Source: CAWKKW01 sp963850345
GTDB lineage: Bacteria; Acidobacteriota; Terriglobia; Terriglobales; Acidobacteriaceae
DNA: 64,000 bases
Direction: 5' to 3'
Assembly: GCA_963850345.1 (NCBI GenBank)
Contig: CAWKKW010000002.1
Coordinates: 310,001-374,000, forward strand
Position numbers and translations under genes: made by a program. The notes beneath the pieces were generated by a model. The model did not search any database. It saw only the letters and a program-made list of their open reading frames with translations, and was not told the origin of the DNA. Shown one piece after another: positions 27,911 to 36,813 of this stretch. Numbering within the stretch: the first letter of the stretch is position 1; each line of letters begins with the position of its first letter.

Positions 27911-28191
27911 CCTGGTTTGGCGCAGGCTTGCTGCTGCTGGTCGCTGCTGGCGGCTTTGCCGTGGTGCGCACGCGCGACGTGACCTCGCAAGTCATTACAC
28001 TCGGCTTCTATGGGATCGTGATGGCCCTGGTCTTCCTCTACTTCCAGGCACCCGATGTAGCTCTCTCACAGATCACCGTCGGCGCGGTCGCGCTTCCGTT
28101 GATGGTGATGCTCGCCATCTCGCGCATGAAGTTTCACTCCAAGGCGCTCGAGCGGCTGCATTCAGAAAGAAAGGTTGATCAGCATGACTGA
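27907..28191 (+). CDS. DUF4040 subunit (MrpA C-terminal / MbhD-like)
   Basis: A 94-residue membrane protein with three helices and the segment LYFQAPDVALSQITVGAVALPLMVM, which is the DUF4040 pattern. In classic Mrp systems this domain is part of the large MrpA. Here it stands alone, as in Mbh/Mrp-like and hydrogenase-type complexes. It overlaps its neighbours on both sides. Confidence 0.85.
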   Translation: MTWFGAGLLLLVAAGGFAVVRTRDVTSQVITLGFYGIVMALVFLYFQAPDVALSQITVGAVALPLMVMLAISRMKFHSKALERLHSERKVDQHD

Positions 28192-28933
28192 GCGGGTGCG
28201 CACCCGGGTGTTTTTCGTCGCTGGCCTGGTCTTTTTCGCGCTCTACTGTGATGCTGCGCTGAACCTGCCGCCCTGGGGTGAATATCGCGGCCCTTACGGC
28301 GACTTGATCGCCCACCTCGCGGTGTATGAACGCCACGCCACCGACACCGTTAACGCCATCAATTACGACTACCGAGGGTTTGACACTCTGGGCGAGGAGT
28401 TCATTCTCTTCACGGCCGCGCTCGGCGTCATGATGCTGTTGCGGCGGGATGGGCAGGCGATCACGCAGCAAGCCGGCAAGGTCTTGGATGATCCCAAGCT
28501 GTCCACAACCGTGCGAGCGGTCGCGATGCCCGCCATCCTGATCACCATCGTCTTCGGCTTCTACATCGGTCTGCACGGGCAGCTGACGCCGGGAGGGGGT
28601 TTCCAGGCAGGTGTCATCCTCGCCGGCGCTCCGCTCCTTCTCTATATCTGCGAGAACACGGACGCCTTCCGCCGCGTGACCTCGCACAGCGCCGTGGAAG
28701 TGGTTGAGGCGATCGGCTCGGGCTCCTACGCGCTCATCGGTATCGCGCCGCTGTGTTTCGGGCTCCCGCTGCTGACCAATATCCTGCCGCTCGGCCAGAC
28801 CGGAGACGTCTTCTCCTCCGGCACCATCGCGCTGATCAGCGCGTGCGTCGGCATCGAAGTCACCGCCGCGTTTCTATTAGTCATGTCCGTATATTTGGCG
28901 GAAATTATCAGCTCCGAGGTTGTTGAGGAATAG
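28184..28933 (+). CDS. mnhB: Mrp/Mnh antiporter subunit B (with MbhE-like N-terminal part)
   Basis: A 249-residue protein. The N-terminal part (residues about 8-95) has two helices and an LPPWGEYRGPYGDLIAHLAVYERHATDTVNAINYDYRGFDTLGEE segment, similar to MbhE/MrpA-C-terminal regions. The C-terminal part is an MnhB domain (GLHGQLTPGGGFQAGVILAGAP). The start at the ATG 28184 overlaps the DUF4040 gene by 8 bp. The adjacent hydrophobic subunits show it is part of one complex. Confidence 0.85.
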   Translation: MTERVRTRVFFVAGLVFFALYCDAALNLPPWGEYRGPYGDLIAHLAVYERHATDTVNAINYDYRGFDTLGEEFILFTAALGVMMLLRRDGQAITQQAGKVLDDPKLSTTVRAVAMPAILITIVFGFYIGLHGQLTPGGGFQAGVILAGAPLLLYICENTDAFRRVTSHSAVEVVEAIGSGSYALIGIAPLCFGLPLLTNILPLGQTGDVFSSGTIALISACVGIEVTAAFLLVMSVYLAEIISSEVVEE

Positions 28934-28938
28934 CGAGC

Positions 28939-29295
28939 ATGCCGCATGCCCTCCACTCATTCCCATACTTCGTCTCTGCATGGCTGTTCTTCTGCGGGCT
29001 TTATGGCGTTGCGACGAGCCGGCATCTCGTCCACGCTGTGGTCAGTCTCGCAGTGCTGCAGAGCTCGACTTATATTCTGCTGCTATCGATCGGCTATCGC
29101 GTCGGCGGTGCCGCGCCCGTGTTCGCCGATATCGCCGTCGGCACGCCAACGGTCGATCCGATCGTACAGGCGCTGATGCTGACCGACGTAGTCGTCGAGG
29201 CGGTCGTCGTCGCACTGTTGCTTGCCATGGTGGTTAAAGCTCACGAGCGCTCCGGCAGTGTCTCACCGGACGACCTCAGGACCATGCGCGGATGA
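28939..29295 (+). CDS. mnhC: Mrp/Mnh antiporter subunit C (NuoK-like)
   Basis: A 118-residue NuoK-like subunit with three membrane helices. The motif DPIVQALMLTDVVVEAVVVALLLAMVV is diagnostic of MnhC. It is six bases after subunit B and overlaps subunit D by 4 bp (ATGA). Confidence 0.87.
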   Translation: MPHALHSFPYFVSAWLFFCGLYGVATSRHLVHAVVSLAVLQSSTYILLLSIGYRVGGAAPVFADIAVGTPTVDPIVQALMLTDVVVEAVVVALLLAMVVKAHERSGSVSPDDLRTMRG

Positions 29296-31121
29296 GCGCG
29301 CTGTCCTATCCTGCGAATCTCGCGCCGCTGCCAGTTGCAGTACCGTTGCTGGGCGCGGCCGCCTTAGCTGGCACCCGCAAGTGGCTGAACCGCGCCGTCG
29401 CCGACAGCATCGGCATCGGGGTCGCTGCTGCGGTTCTCGTGATCACGGCCACGCTGCAGCTGCACTCCATACACGGCGACGAGGTCTACTGGTTTGGCAA
29501 CTGGTACCCGCGCGGCTCTGCCGTGCTAGGTATCGCATTCCTTATCGAACCGGTGGGCGCGGGCCTCGCGACCCTGGCCGCGCTGCTCACCTTCCTCGCG
29601 CTGCTGTTCTCGTGGCGCTTCGTCGACTCCGGAGGCGATCACCTCCAACCGCTGATGCTGGTCTTCCTCGCGGCCATGTGCGGCTTCGCTCTCACCGGCG
29701 ATCTCTTCAACTTATTCGTGTTTTTTGAGCTGATGAGTACCGCGGCCTTCGCGCTGTGCGGGTTGAAAACCGCCGAGCCCGCACCGCTGCAGGGCTCCTT
29801 CAACTTCGCCGTCACCAACACCATTGCAGCCTTCTTTGTGCTGACCGGCATAGCGCTGCTTTATGCGGTCACAGGTGCGCTGAACATGGCGCAGATTGGA
29901 CTGCAGATCGGCGCACGTCACGATCCGCTGGTTTTGTTCGCCTTCACCCTGATCACTTGCGGCTTCATGACCAAAGCCGCCATCGTACCCTTCCACCTGT
30001 GGTTGCCGGATGCCCACGCCGTCGCGCCCACGCCGGTGTGTGTCATGTTCTCCGGCATCATGGTCGAACTCGGCCTATACGCCATTCTCCGGATCCACTC
30101 CGTGATCTTCTCGCAGGCGCTTGCCCCCCATCTCGGGCGTTTGCGTTTTCTCTTGCTCTTTTTCGGAGCGATCACCGCGCTGCTTGGCAGCGTCATGTGC
30201 TACGCAGAGCATCACCTCAAGCGCTTGCTTGCGTTTTCTACGATCGCGCACTCTGGCCTCATGCTGGTAGCCCTTTCCATGCAGGGAGAGCTTGCCGCTG
30301 CGGCGATGCTGACCTATTTGGTGGCGCACCTTTTCATCAAGTCGTCTCTCTTCTTTACGTCCGGCATTCTTCTGCATCGTCTCCGCTCGATCAGCGAGCG
30401 AATGCTATTTTCAACAGGCCGCCAACTCCCAGGAATCGCGCTGCTTTGGTTTGCGGGAGGCCTTGGTCTGGCGGCAGCCCCGCCGTTCTGCTCCGCAGTT
30501 GCCGAGGCTGGCGCCGACAGAGCCGCCGAACAAGCCGGCGTGCATGGTGCCTGGCTGCTGTTCCTCTTCGCAGGAGTCTTCACTGGCGCAGCCGTCCTGC
30601 GGGTCGGCATGCACACCTTCTTCGGTTGGGGAGGCGAGCCGTTGACGGACGACGCGGCCGAAGTAGGCGAGTTGCCCGAGACCAAGCCCGAGAACCGCCG
30701 TCTCTCCTGGTATCACGTGCTTCCGCCTGCGCTGTGCGTGTCGGTCGGCGTCGCGCTCACGTTCTTGCCGGCGTGGCTTCCGATCCTCCAGAGCGCAGCC
30801 GCAAACCTGGTCAGCCAGCCCGCCTACCTGCACGCCATATACACGGGTCAGACCGTCTCCCTGCGCGCACCGGACTGGCACGACGCAGTTCCAGGCGCTC
30901 TGCTGCGTGGTTCCCTGGCAGCAATTCTCGCCGCAGCTCTCGCGGCGTCGTCCGTGTTTCGCGAGCGCCTACCTCGCCGACTGCGCCTTGGCGCCTTTCT
31001 CGAAGGGAAGCTACGCCCGCTCCGCGCTCTCCAGTGCGGCCATCCCGGTGACTACGTCGTGTGGATAACCACAGGCGTCGCTCTCTTTGGATCCGCCGCT
31101 TTGGTTCTGCTTCAACCCTGA
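29292..31121 (+). CDS. mnhD: Mrp/Mnh antiporter large subunit D (NuoM/N-like)
   Basis: A 609-residue proton-channelling subunit of the NuoL/M/N family with about 14-16 membrane helices. The middle has LTGDLFNLFVFFELMSTAAFALCG (key Glu in helix 5), AAIVPFHLWLPDAHAVAPTPV and MCYAEHHLKRLLAFSTIAHSGLM. The C-terminal part (residues about 420-609) is longer than usual and may carry extra helices. No MrpA (about 800 residues) or second D-like gene was found nearby. It is the last gene of the operon. Confidence 0.88.
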   Translation: MSALSYPANLAPLPVAVPLLGAAALAGTRKWLNRAVADSIGIGVAAAVLVITATLQLHSIHGDEVYWFGNWYPRGSAVLGIAFLIEPVGAGLATLAALLTFLALLFSWRFVDSGGDHLQPLMLVFLAAMCGFALTGDLFNLFVFFELMSTAAFALCGLKTAEPAPLQGSFNFAVTNTIAAFFVLTGIALLYAVTGALNMAQIGLQIGARHDPLVLFAFTLITCGFMTKAAIVPFHLWLPDAHAVAPTPVCVMFSGIMVELGLYAILRIHSVIFSQALAPHLGRLRFLLLFFGAITALLGSVMCYAEHHLKRLLAFSTIAHSGLMLVALSMQGELAAAAMLTYLVAHLFIKSSLFFTSGILLHRLRSISERMLFSTGRQLPGIALLWFAGGLGLAAAPPFCSAVAEAGADRAAEQAGVHGAWLLFLFAGVFTGAAVLRVGMHTFFGWGGEPLTDDAAEVGELPETKPENRRLSWYHVLPPALCVSVGVALTFLPAWLPILQSAAANLVSQPAYLHAIYTGQTVSLRAPDWHDAVPGALLRGSLAAILAAALAASSVFRERLPRRLRLGAFLEGKLRPLRALQCGHPGDYVVWITTGVALFGSAALVLLQP

Positions 31122-31288
31122 ACGCCGCGCTCGTTTTGTTTCTGCAGACGTTGGAATTTTGACGGGAACTCGGGAAATCCACTCAAAGGCGTTGGACCCT
31201 GCACCGGGGGCATGTATCCAGGGAAGAGCCTGATATAAGGGGCCAGCCCGAACCTGCTACGGCGATGTACCCTCCAATAGCATATTTC

Positions 31289-31309
31289 CTCCGGCTTGCT
31301 GAGCCGGAG
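31289..31309. terminator. Hairpin CTCCGGCT / AGCCGGAG
   Basis: A perfect 8-bp stem with a 5-base loop (TGCTG), 168 bp after the antiporter operon stop and about 90 bp before thpR. There is no T-run. It may be the operon's terminator. Confidence 0.45.
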
Positions 31310-31398
31310 CCTTCCATCCGGGATCGTTGTGGATTTGCAGGAAGGCGGCGATCTGTGCCACCCAACACTCAAACTTTCTCTGCTGTTAAATTCGTCGC

Positions 31399-31962
31399 AT
31401 GCGCCTCTTCATCGGAATTCCGCTAACCGCCAAAATTGTGGCTGAAGTTTCCGCTCTCACGCGGTCACTCGACTCTGTCGCAGATGGGTTGCGCTGGATG
31501 CCGCCAGAGTCCTGGCACATTACGCTCGACTTCCTGGGAACGACCAAGCCCGACCAGTACGCGTGCATCGTCTCGCGTTTGCGCGAACTGCAACATGACG
31601 CCGTCCCAATCGGCTTCAGCGAGTTCGGCTTCTTCGATCGCGCGGGAGTATTCATCTTGCAAGTGAAGCTCACCTCCGAACTGGCCGCACTCCAGAGGTC
31701 GGTCGCCGCGGTGTCGGCGCAATGCCAGTTCTCGCCTGAGGATCGCACCTACCGGGCCCACGTGACTCTGGCGAGGAGTAGAGCGGGCGGTGCGGGTCTA
31801 CGAATCCTGAAAGCCAAAATCCCAGCGCGAGCGAATCTCGGCACATTTATCGCGAAGAGCTTCGCAATCTACGAAAGCTTCCTGGGCTCGTCAGGCTCGC
31901 GGTATGAGATTCGAGAAACCTTCTTGCTGACGGGGTCTCCGCCTGCCGAAGGCAGCCAATAA
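31399..31962 (+). CDS. thpR: RNA 2',3'-cyclic phosphodiesterase / 2'-5' RNA ligase family
   Basis: A 187-residue protein of the 2H phosphoesterase family with the two required HxTx motifs: HITL at residues 40-43 and HVTL at residues 121-124. The N-terminus MRLFIGIPLTAKI is typical. It is expected to open 2',3'-cyclic phosphates on RNA; the ligase activity seen in vitro is of uncertain role. Single gene, not obviously in an operon. Confidence 0.9.
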   Translation: MRLFIGIPLTAKIVAEVSALTRSLDSVADGLRWMPPESWHITLDFLGTTKPDQYACIVSRLRELQHDAVPIGFSEFGFFDRAGVFILQVKLTSELAALQRSVAAVSAQCQFSPEDRTYRAHVTLARSRAGGAGLRILKAKIPARANLGTFIAKSFAIYESFLGSSGSRYEIRETFLLTGSPPAEGSQ

Positions 31963-32093
31963 AGCTCTCGGCTCGGCGAGAACCCCACCCTGAGCGTCCC
32001 ACGCTCACCGCGCCAAGCATCCCTCGTCTATCCGGATCCGCTTGTGCCCGGCGCTTCGAATTTTGACCGCTCAGTTCTGGTAGGGTTTGTGGA

Positions 32094-33470
32094 ATGAAAG
32101 CTCACCGGCTAGAGAAGGGAATTGGCACACGCGGGGAATTTCGCTCCCTCTTGCGGCTGGCAATTCCGGTGGTGCTTTCAGAGCTCGGCTGGATGTCGAT
32201 GTCGATCGTCGACACCATCATGGTCGGTCGACTCAGCCCCGAGGCAATCGGCGCGGTCGGTCTGAGCAGCGCCGTCTATTACATTCCCGCCCTCTTCGGC
32301 ATCGGCGTCCTGCTCGGGCTCGATACAGTCGTGTCTCAAGCATACGGGCGCGAAGATTATGACGATTGCCACCGCTGGCTCGCCCAAGGTGTTTACCTTG
32401 CATTCGCCTTCACGCCAGTTTTGATGGCTGCGGTCGCGGCAACCCCATATTTCCTCGCTCGTTGGGGCATCAACCCGTTGGTCGAGGTTCCGGCCGAAGC
32501 GTATCTGCGCATACTCAACTGGAGCATGTTCCCTCTGCTGCTATACGGCGCCTTCCGCCGCTATCTGCAGGGGATGGGTCAAGTTCGTCCTGTCACCTTC
32601 GCCCTCATCTCCGCCAACCTGATCAACTGGTTTGGAAACTGGGCGCTCATTTACGGGAAGTTTGGACTACCGGCGATGGGCGTTCGCGGCTCAGCCTTGT
32701 CCACCTGCGGTGCGCGCATCTACATGGCTGGCGTTCTTGTATTTGCCGCGTGGAGTTACGAGGGGAAGCGAGGACATCGCTTGTTCGCCCACTGGAGCGC
32801 CCCTGTCCTAAGTCGGGTGCGGCGCCTCATGGTCTTGGGTTTTCCCACTGCCTGCCAGATCACGCTCGAGGTCGGCGCCTTCGGAGTCGCTACCGTGCTG
32901 GCCGGCAGATTGCAGCCAGAAGCGCTAGCGGCTCATCAAGTTGTGCTGAATTGTGCAAGTGTTACCTACATGGTCCCGTTAGGTATCTCCGCGGCCGCAG
33001 CCGTATCCGTCGGGCACGCTGTCGGCGCCAACGACCCTGCCCGCGCACGGCGCATGGGCTGGATGGCCGTCGCCCTCTGCTCGCTTTTTATGGCTGCCGC
33101 CGCGTTGGTGTTTGTTGCGGTGCCTGTACCTCTGCTGCACATCTATACGCAGGACCGGGGCGTGATCTCGTTTGGCGTTCCGCTTCTGGCGCTCGCGGCA
33201 GCCTTTCAGGTGTTTGACGGCATTCAGACCGCGGTCAACGGAGCCCTGCGAGGACTGGGAGAGACCCAGTCCCCCATGGTTCTCAACTTCATTGGCTATT
33301 GGCTGTTTGGATTACCGCTGGGAGCGTGCCTTTGCTTCCGCATGCACTTGGGAATCTTCGGCGTTTGGATTGGACTCACGCTGGCCCTGGTGTTAATTGC
33401 AATTCTGCTACTCCGACGCTGGCATGTGGAAGCCGGAAAGCTGCTGCGCTTGTCCCGAGTTGAGAGCTAA
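32094..33470 (+). CDS. MATE-family multidrug/cation exporter
   Basis: A 458-residue 12-helix antiporter of the MATE family (NorM/DinF type). Two MatE repeats are visible: the first with GWMSMSIVDTIMVGRLSPEAIGAV, the second with GFPTACQITLEVGAFGVATVLAGRL and AVSVGHAVGANDPARARRM. It exports cationic drugs or metabolites using Na+ or H+; the substrate is not predictable. Confidence 0.9.
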   Translation: MKAHRLEKGIGTRGEFRSLLRLAIPVVLSELGWMSMSIVDTIMVGRLSPEAIGAVGLSSAVYYIPALFGIGVLLGLDTVVSQAYGREDYDDCHRWLAQGVYLAFAFTPVLMAAVAATPYFLARWGINPLVEVPAEAYLRILNWSMFPLLLYGAFRRYLQGMGQVRPVTFALISANLINWFGNWALIYGKFGLPAMGVRGSALSTCGARIYMAGVLVFAAWSYEGKRGHRLFAHWSAPVLSRVRRLMVLGFPTACQITLEVGAFGVATVLAGRLQPEALAAHQVVLNCASVTYMVPLGISAAAAVSVGHAVGANDPARARRMGWMAVALCSLFMAAAALVFVAVPVPLLHIYTQDRGVISFGVPLLALAAAFQVFDGIQTAVNGALRGLGETQSPMVLNFIGYWLFGLPLGACLCFRMHLGIFGVWIGLTLALVLIAILLLRRWHVEAGKLLRLSRVES

Positions 33471-33528
33471 GTCCAGGTCCCGCGACAAGCGGAGTTCATC
33501 CGCTATCACTCCAGCTTCCAAGTATCCG

Positions 33529-34308
33529 CTATTGTGACGAGTGCTCAAGTTGCGCCAAGTAGGCGACCAGGTCCGCCCGTTCCTGCGCCCTGGGAACATG
33601 GAAATCCATCTTCGTGTCCGAAGCGACGAGATCCGGGTCGCTGAGAAATCTCTTCAGTGTTGCTTCGCTCCAGGTGATGCCAGAGTTCCTTAGCCCTGAG
33701 GAGTAATCGAAGTCCGATACACTGCCAGCCCTTCTGCCAAACACCCCAGCCAACCTCGGCCCCTCGCGGTTTTCAGTCAAGGAGTGACAGCCTGTGCAGC
33801 GCTTCTGAAACACGAGCCTGCCCCGTGCAGCGTCGCCAGTGCCGCTTGCACCTTCTTCGCTGTCCCCGGTTGTAACCATGGACGAAAGCGCATTCACTTC
33901 CGAGGCCGTCAACTTCGCTCCCCAATGCAAGGCACGGTATTGCACAGGTGGCATTTCTCCGCTCTTCGCTTCATGAACGATCTTCGCGATCAGCACCTGC
34001 TGCGTGTCCATGGGCAACTGCTCCCAGTTGGAAAGGTTCATCTCGCGGCGGGCCTTCACAATGTCGCGTTCGATCAGCCACGACCCCGGAGCCAACCGTG
34101 CATAGACCGGCCAGCGTGTTTCGTCTGAGTGACAGTTTGAGCACTTCGCGACCAACACCTGCTTCGCACCAGCCGGCATCTTCGCGTCTCTCAGTAGCGT
34201 GTCGAGCCCTCTCGCCGGCTCGACACGTGGATCGCCGAAGGGATGGATGGAGGCCGATGCGACCAGGGCAACAGCAGACAACAGTAGGACCGCACCGACG
34301 CGTTTCAC
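33529..34308 (-). CDS. Two-heme cytochrome c (heme-binding domain + class I cytochrome)
   Basis: A 259-residue periplasmic protein with an N-terminal signal/anchor (VGAVLLLSAVALVASASIHPFG). A heme-binding domain comes first, with CSNCH at residues 56-60 and the typical SDETRWPVYARLAPGSWLIERDI stretch, then a class I cytochrome with CTGCH at 171-175 and KMDFHVP near the end (Met ligand). Its ATGA start overlaps the end of the metallophosphoesterase gene, so both are expressed together from the divergent ECF-type promoter at 35337-35366. The redox partner is unknown. Confidence 0.88.
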   Translation of the reverse strand: MKRVGAVLLLSAVALVASASIHPFGDPRVEPARGLDTLLRDAKMPAGAKQVLVAKCSNCHSDETRWPVYARLAPGSWLIERDIVKARREMNLSNWEQLPMDTQQVLIAKIVHEAKSGEMPPVQYRALHWGAKLTASEVNALSSMVTTGDSEEGASGTGDAARGRLVFQKRCTGCHSLTENREGPRLAGVFGRRAGSVSDFDYSSGLRNSGITWSEATLKRFLSDPDLVASDTKMDFHVPRAQERADLVAYLAQLEHSSQ

Positions 34309-35303
34309 ACACCCTCCGCGAGCGAGTGATCGACCACGGCGAGGTGGCCATGTCCGCGAACGACCGCGACTTTGGTTACGCCGATCACGCTTTGCAGCTT
34401 GCCCGCCGGAACCATCATGGGTCCGGGGTTTGGCGCCGATCCGGGTGCAGGCTGCGGAAAGGCGGTAGCCATCGCAGTATGGAAGGCGACGTTGCCCTCG
34501 ACCTTCTGCACTACCTGGTGGATGTGGCCATTCAACACGGTCACCGATCCAAAGCGTTTCAGCATGCCAAGGGCCTGCGCTCCATCAGCCGTGCCCCAGC
34601 CCCACTTCTCGTAAACCATCCACAAGGGAATGTGCGCGAACACAACAATCGGTGTCGATGCACTCAGGCCCGCAAGGTCAGACTTAAGCCACGCAAGTTG
34701 CTCCGCACCCAGATTTCCCATTGCGTCTACCTGCACGCAATTGTTCAGGCCGACGAAGTGAACACCCTTATGGTTGTAGCTATACCAGCCATTGCCGGCC
34801 GTGCCTTTGCCAAACCGCTGTTTGTACTGCACGCCATCATCAGTTGAGAAATCATGCTCGCCAGGAACGTAGAAGACCTCACCAACCTTGGCACTCTTGA
34901 TCACTTGTGCAGCCGTGTCGAACTCCGACGCCTTCGCATTCTGAGTAATGTCGCCGGTGTGAATCAGGAAATCCGGCGGCTTCATTCCCGCGGGAACCAG
35001 GTTGACTCTGTCGATTGCTTTTTGTAGCGTGCCTGTCACGTCGGGATTGGCGCCTTTGTTAAATCCGATATGACTATCGCTGATTTGAACGAAGGAGAAT
35101 CCCTCCGCTTTTCCTACGCCTGCAGCCCCATTCTTCGGTGGCTGGGCAAGCAGCTTTGACATGGGAACTCCTCCAGCCATCGTCCAAAGCAATCCCGTTC
35201 CCGCCCATGCCATGCACCCGAGAAAATTACGGCGGTCGATACCATCGCGCGAAAGCGACGGCTGAGGCTCCTTCACAATTTCGTCTTCTTTAAACCGGTC
35301 CAT
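34305..35303 (-). CDS. Tat-exported calcineurin-like metallophosphoesterase
   Basis: A 332-residue metallophosphoesterase. A twin-arginine signal lies at residues 23-41 (DRRNFLGCMAWAGTGLLW). The metal ligands are in order: ISDSHIG (Asp76, His78), HTGDIT (Asp118), GEHD (149-151, a variant of GNHD), HIPLW and NGHIHQ. The ATG at 35303 has GGAG six bases upstream; the longer open frame to 35408 crosses the promoter. Export in folded form with metal loaded fits the Tat signal. It is co-transcribed with the cytochrome c gene and divergent from the ECF sigma factor. The substrate is unknown. Confidence 0.88.
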   Translation of the reverse strand: MDRFKEDEIVKEPQPSLSRDGIDRRNFLGCMAWAGTGLLWTMAGGVPMSKLLAQPPKNGAAGVGKAEGFSFVQISDSHIGFNKGANPDVTGTLQKAIDRVNLVPAGMKPPDFLIHTGDITQNAKASEFDTAAQVIKSAKVGEVFYVPGEHDFSTDDGVQYKQRFGKGTAGNGWYSYNHKGVHFVGLNNCVQVDAMGNLGAEQLAWLKSDLAGLSASTPIVVFAHIPLWMVYEKWGWGTADGAQALGMLKRFGSVTVLNGHIHQVVQKVEGNVAFHTAMATAFPQPAPGSAPNPGPMMVPAGKLQSVIGVTKVAVVRGHGHLAVVDHSLAEGV

Positions 35304-35336
35304 GTTCCGCTCCGTTGCTTTCGTTGACCTTCGCAT

Positions 35337-35366
35337 TCGATAACTCGCGCAGCCGGCATTTATTCC
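35337..35366 (-). promoter_or_regulatory. ECF-type promoter for metallophosphoesterase-cytochrome operon
   Basis: Read on the minus strand: GGAATAAA (35366-35359), 14-bp spacer, GTTATCGA (35344-35337). It is followed about 34 bases later by the ATG at 35303. It shares the -35 box and spacer length exactly with the plus-strand promoter at 35391-35420. Confidence 0.65.
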
Positions 35367-35390
35367 CGCTAGCCTGCAAATCGACGGAAT

Positions 35391-35420
35391 GGAATAAAGC
35401 AGAGGCAATCTGGTTTACGG
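35391..35420 (+). promoter_or_regulatory. ECF-type promoter for sigma/anti-sigma operon
   Basis: GGAATAAA (35391-35398), 14-bp spacer, GTTTACGG (35413-35420). The -35 box is identical to the divergent one; the -10 boxes agree as GTTWWCG. This points to autoregulation by the ECF sigma factor encoded downstream. Confidence 0.65.
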
Positions 35421-35509
35421 TTAATATGTTTCCAATTCAAGGCCAGCTGGCGGACACCATCTCGTGGAAAGGGATTCGTCTCCGCACCCAATCCGAGGCA
35501 AGAAGCACG

Positions 35510-36043
35510 ATGTCATCTGCCCCTAGTAGCGCATCCTTCGAGCAACTTGCGCTGCCCCTGTTGCAGTCTCTGTACAGTCACGCCTGCTGGCTCAATCGTA
35601 ATCACGCCGAGGCGGAGGATCTGGTGCAGGAAACCCTCTCCAAGGCTCTTCGCGCGTTTGATTCCTTTCAGCCCGGCACGAACTTCAAGGCGTGGATCTT
35701 CCGAATCCTGCGGAATACATTCCTGACATCGCGAGTAGGTTTGGCGGCGTCACGCACTGTCTTCCTTGAGGATCATCCCGACCTGCACGCCGCCAGCGAC
35801 GGCAATCCCACTCCGGAAGATCACCTGATTCGCCTCAACAACCAGGCCGCGATCAACGAAGCACTCGATGAGCTACCACCGCTGCTTCGCGAGGTGCTTC
35901 TGCTTTGTGATGTCGAGGAGCTCAAGTACAAGGACATCGCGCTGGTACTCGATGTGCCCATCGGCACGGTGATGTCGCGCATCTCTCGTGCCCGCCGGAC
36001 CCTCTATCAACTATTGCAATCGCGCCACGGAGGGCTGCTATGA
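35510..36043 (+). CDS. ECF sigma factor (RNA polymerase sigma-70 family)
   Basis: A 177-residue two-domain ECF sigma factor. Sigma2 is at about residues 15-85 (HAEAEDLVQETLSKALRAFDSF, NFKAWIFRILRNTFL); sigma4 is at about 118-170 (LPPLLREVLLLCDVEELKYKDIALVLDVPIGTVMSRISRARRTLY). I chose the ATG at 35510, where homology starts; longer frames back to 35315 would run through the promoter. The anti-sigma gene overlaps its stop by 4 bp. Targets likely include its own operon and the divergent metallophosphoesterase-cytochrome pair. Confidence 0.92.
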   Translation: MSSAPSSASFEQLALPLLQSLYSHACWLNRNHAEAEDLVQETLSKALRAFDSFQPGTNFKAWIFRILRNTFLTSRVGLAASRTVFLEDHPDLHAASDGNPTPEDHLIRLNNQAAINEALDELPPLLREVLLLCDVEELKYKDIALVLDVPIGTVMSRISRARRTLYQLLQSRHGGLL

Positions 36044-36813
36044 CTCAACTCAGACAAGTCACCGGACATCTCGACCCTGACCAGATCAACTCGTTCGTCG
36101 ACGGCGAGCTATCTTCGAGTGAAGCGCAGGAAATGCAGGAACACCTGGTGGAATGCCATCCGTGTGCCTTGCGTGTACTCTCTGCGTCCCGTCTCAAGGC
36201 CGCCACTGCACAAGCCGGGCTACGCTTCACCGCGCCACCCGAAGCACTCGCCCGGCTTACGGCGCAATTGCGCCCGGGGGAAACGAAGCAGACGGCTCGC
36301 ATCTATTCCTTCCGCGCCGCTGCATGGACCGCGTTAGCCGCCAGCCTGTTGCTCGCAGTGTCGCTGATGACCTGGCGACAAATGCGCCAGGCGGATACGC
36401 TTTCCGCCGAGTTGCTCGATCAGCACCTGTCCACTCTGTCCAGCGGAGCCGCCCCAGAGGTCCTGTCGACCGACCGTCACACAGTAAAGCCGTGGTTTCA
36501 GGGCAAGCTGCCTTTCAGCTTTGACCTGCCCGACAAGCTTCCGGCTGACACCACTCTGAAGGGCGCCAATCTCGCCTACGTGGGCGGTCAGCCCGCGGCC
36601 CTGCTGCTGTTTACGATCCACAAGCACGAGGTCTCGGTGTTTCTCACACAACGCACTTCGAGTACGATCGCTCCCAAACGGCCCGGCGGCCGTGCAGGAT
36701 TCCATATCGACGAAGCGGACACGCGTGAGCTGCGCATCGTGGCCGTGAGCGACGTGAACCCGGCGGAATTGTCTGAGCTGGTGTCGTCTTTGGTGCAGGC
36801 ACAAACGCCTTAA
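36040..36813 (+). CDS. Zinc-type anti-sigma factor
   Basis: A 257-residue membrane anti-sigma factor. The N-terminal part has the zinc motif H-x3-C-x2-C (His35, Cys39, Cys42), then one membrane helix at about residues 92-112 and a periplasmic C-terminal domain of about 145 residues that would be the sensor. The layout is that of RsiW/ChrR-like anti-sigma proteins. It is coupled to the sigma gene by a 4-bp overlap. The signal could be redox or envelope stress; this is not visible in the sequence. Confidence 0.9.
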   Translation: MTQLRQVTGHLDPDQINSFVDGELSSSEAQEMQEHLVECHPCALRVLSASRLKAATAQAGLRFTAPPEALARLTAQLRPGETKQTARIYSFRAAAWTALAASLLLAVSLMTWRQMRQADTLSAELLDQHLSTLSSGAAPEVLSTDRHTVKPWFQGKLPFSFDLPDKLPADTTLKGANLAYVGGQPAALLLFTIHKHEVSVFLTQRTSSTIAPKRPGGRAGFHIDEADTRELRIVAVSDVNPAELSELVSSLVQAQTP

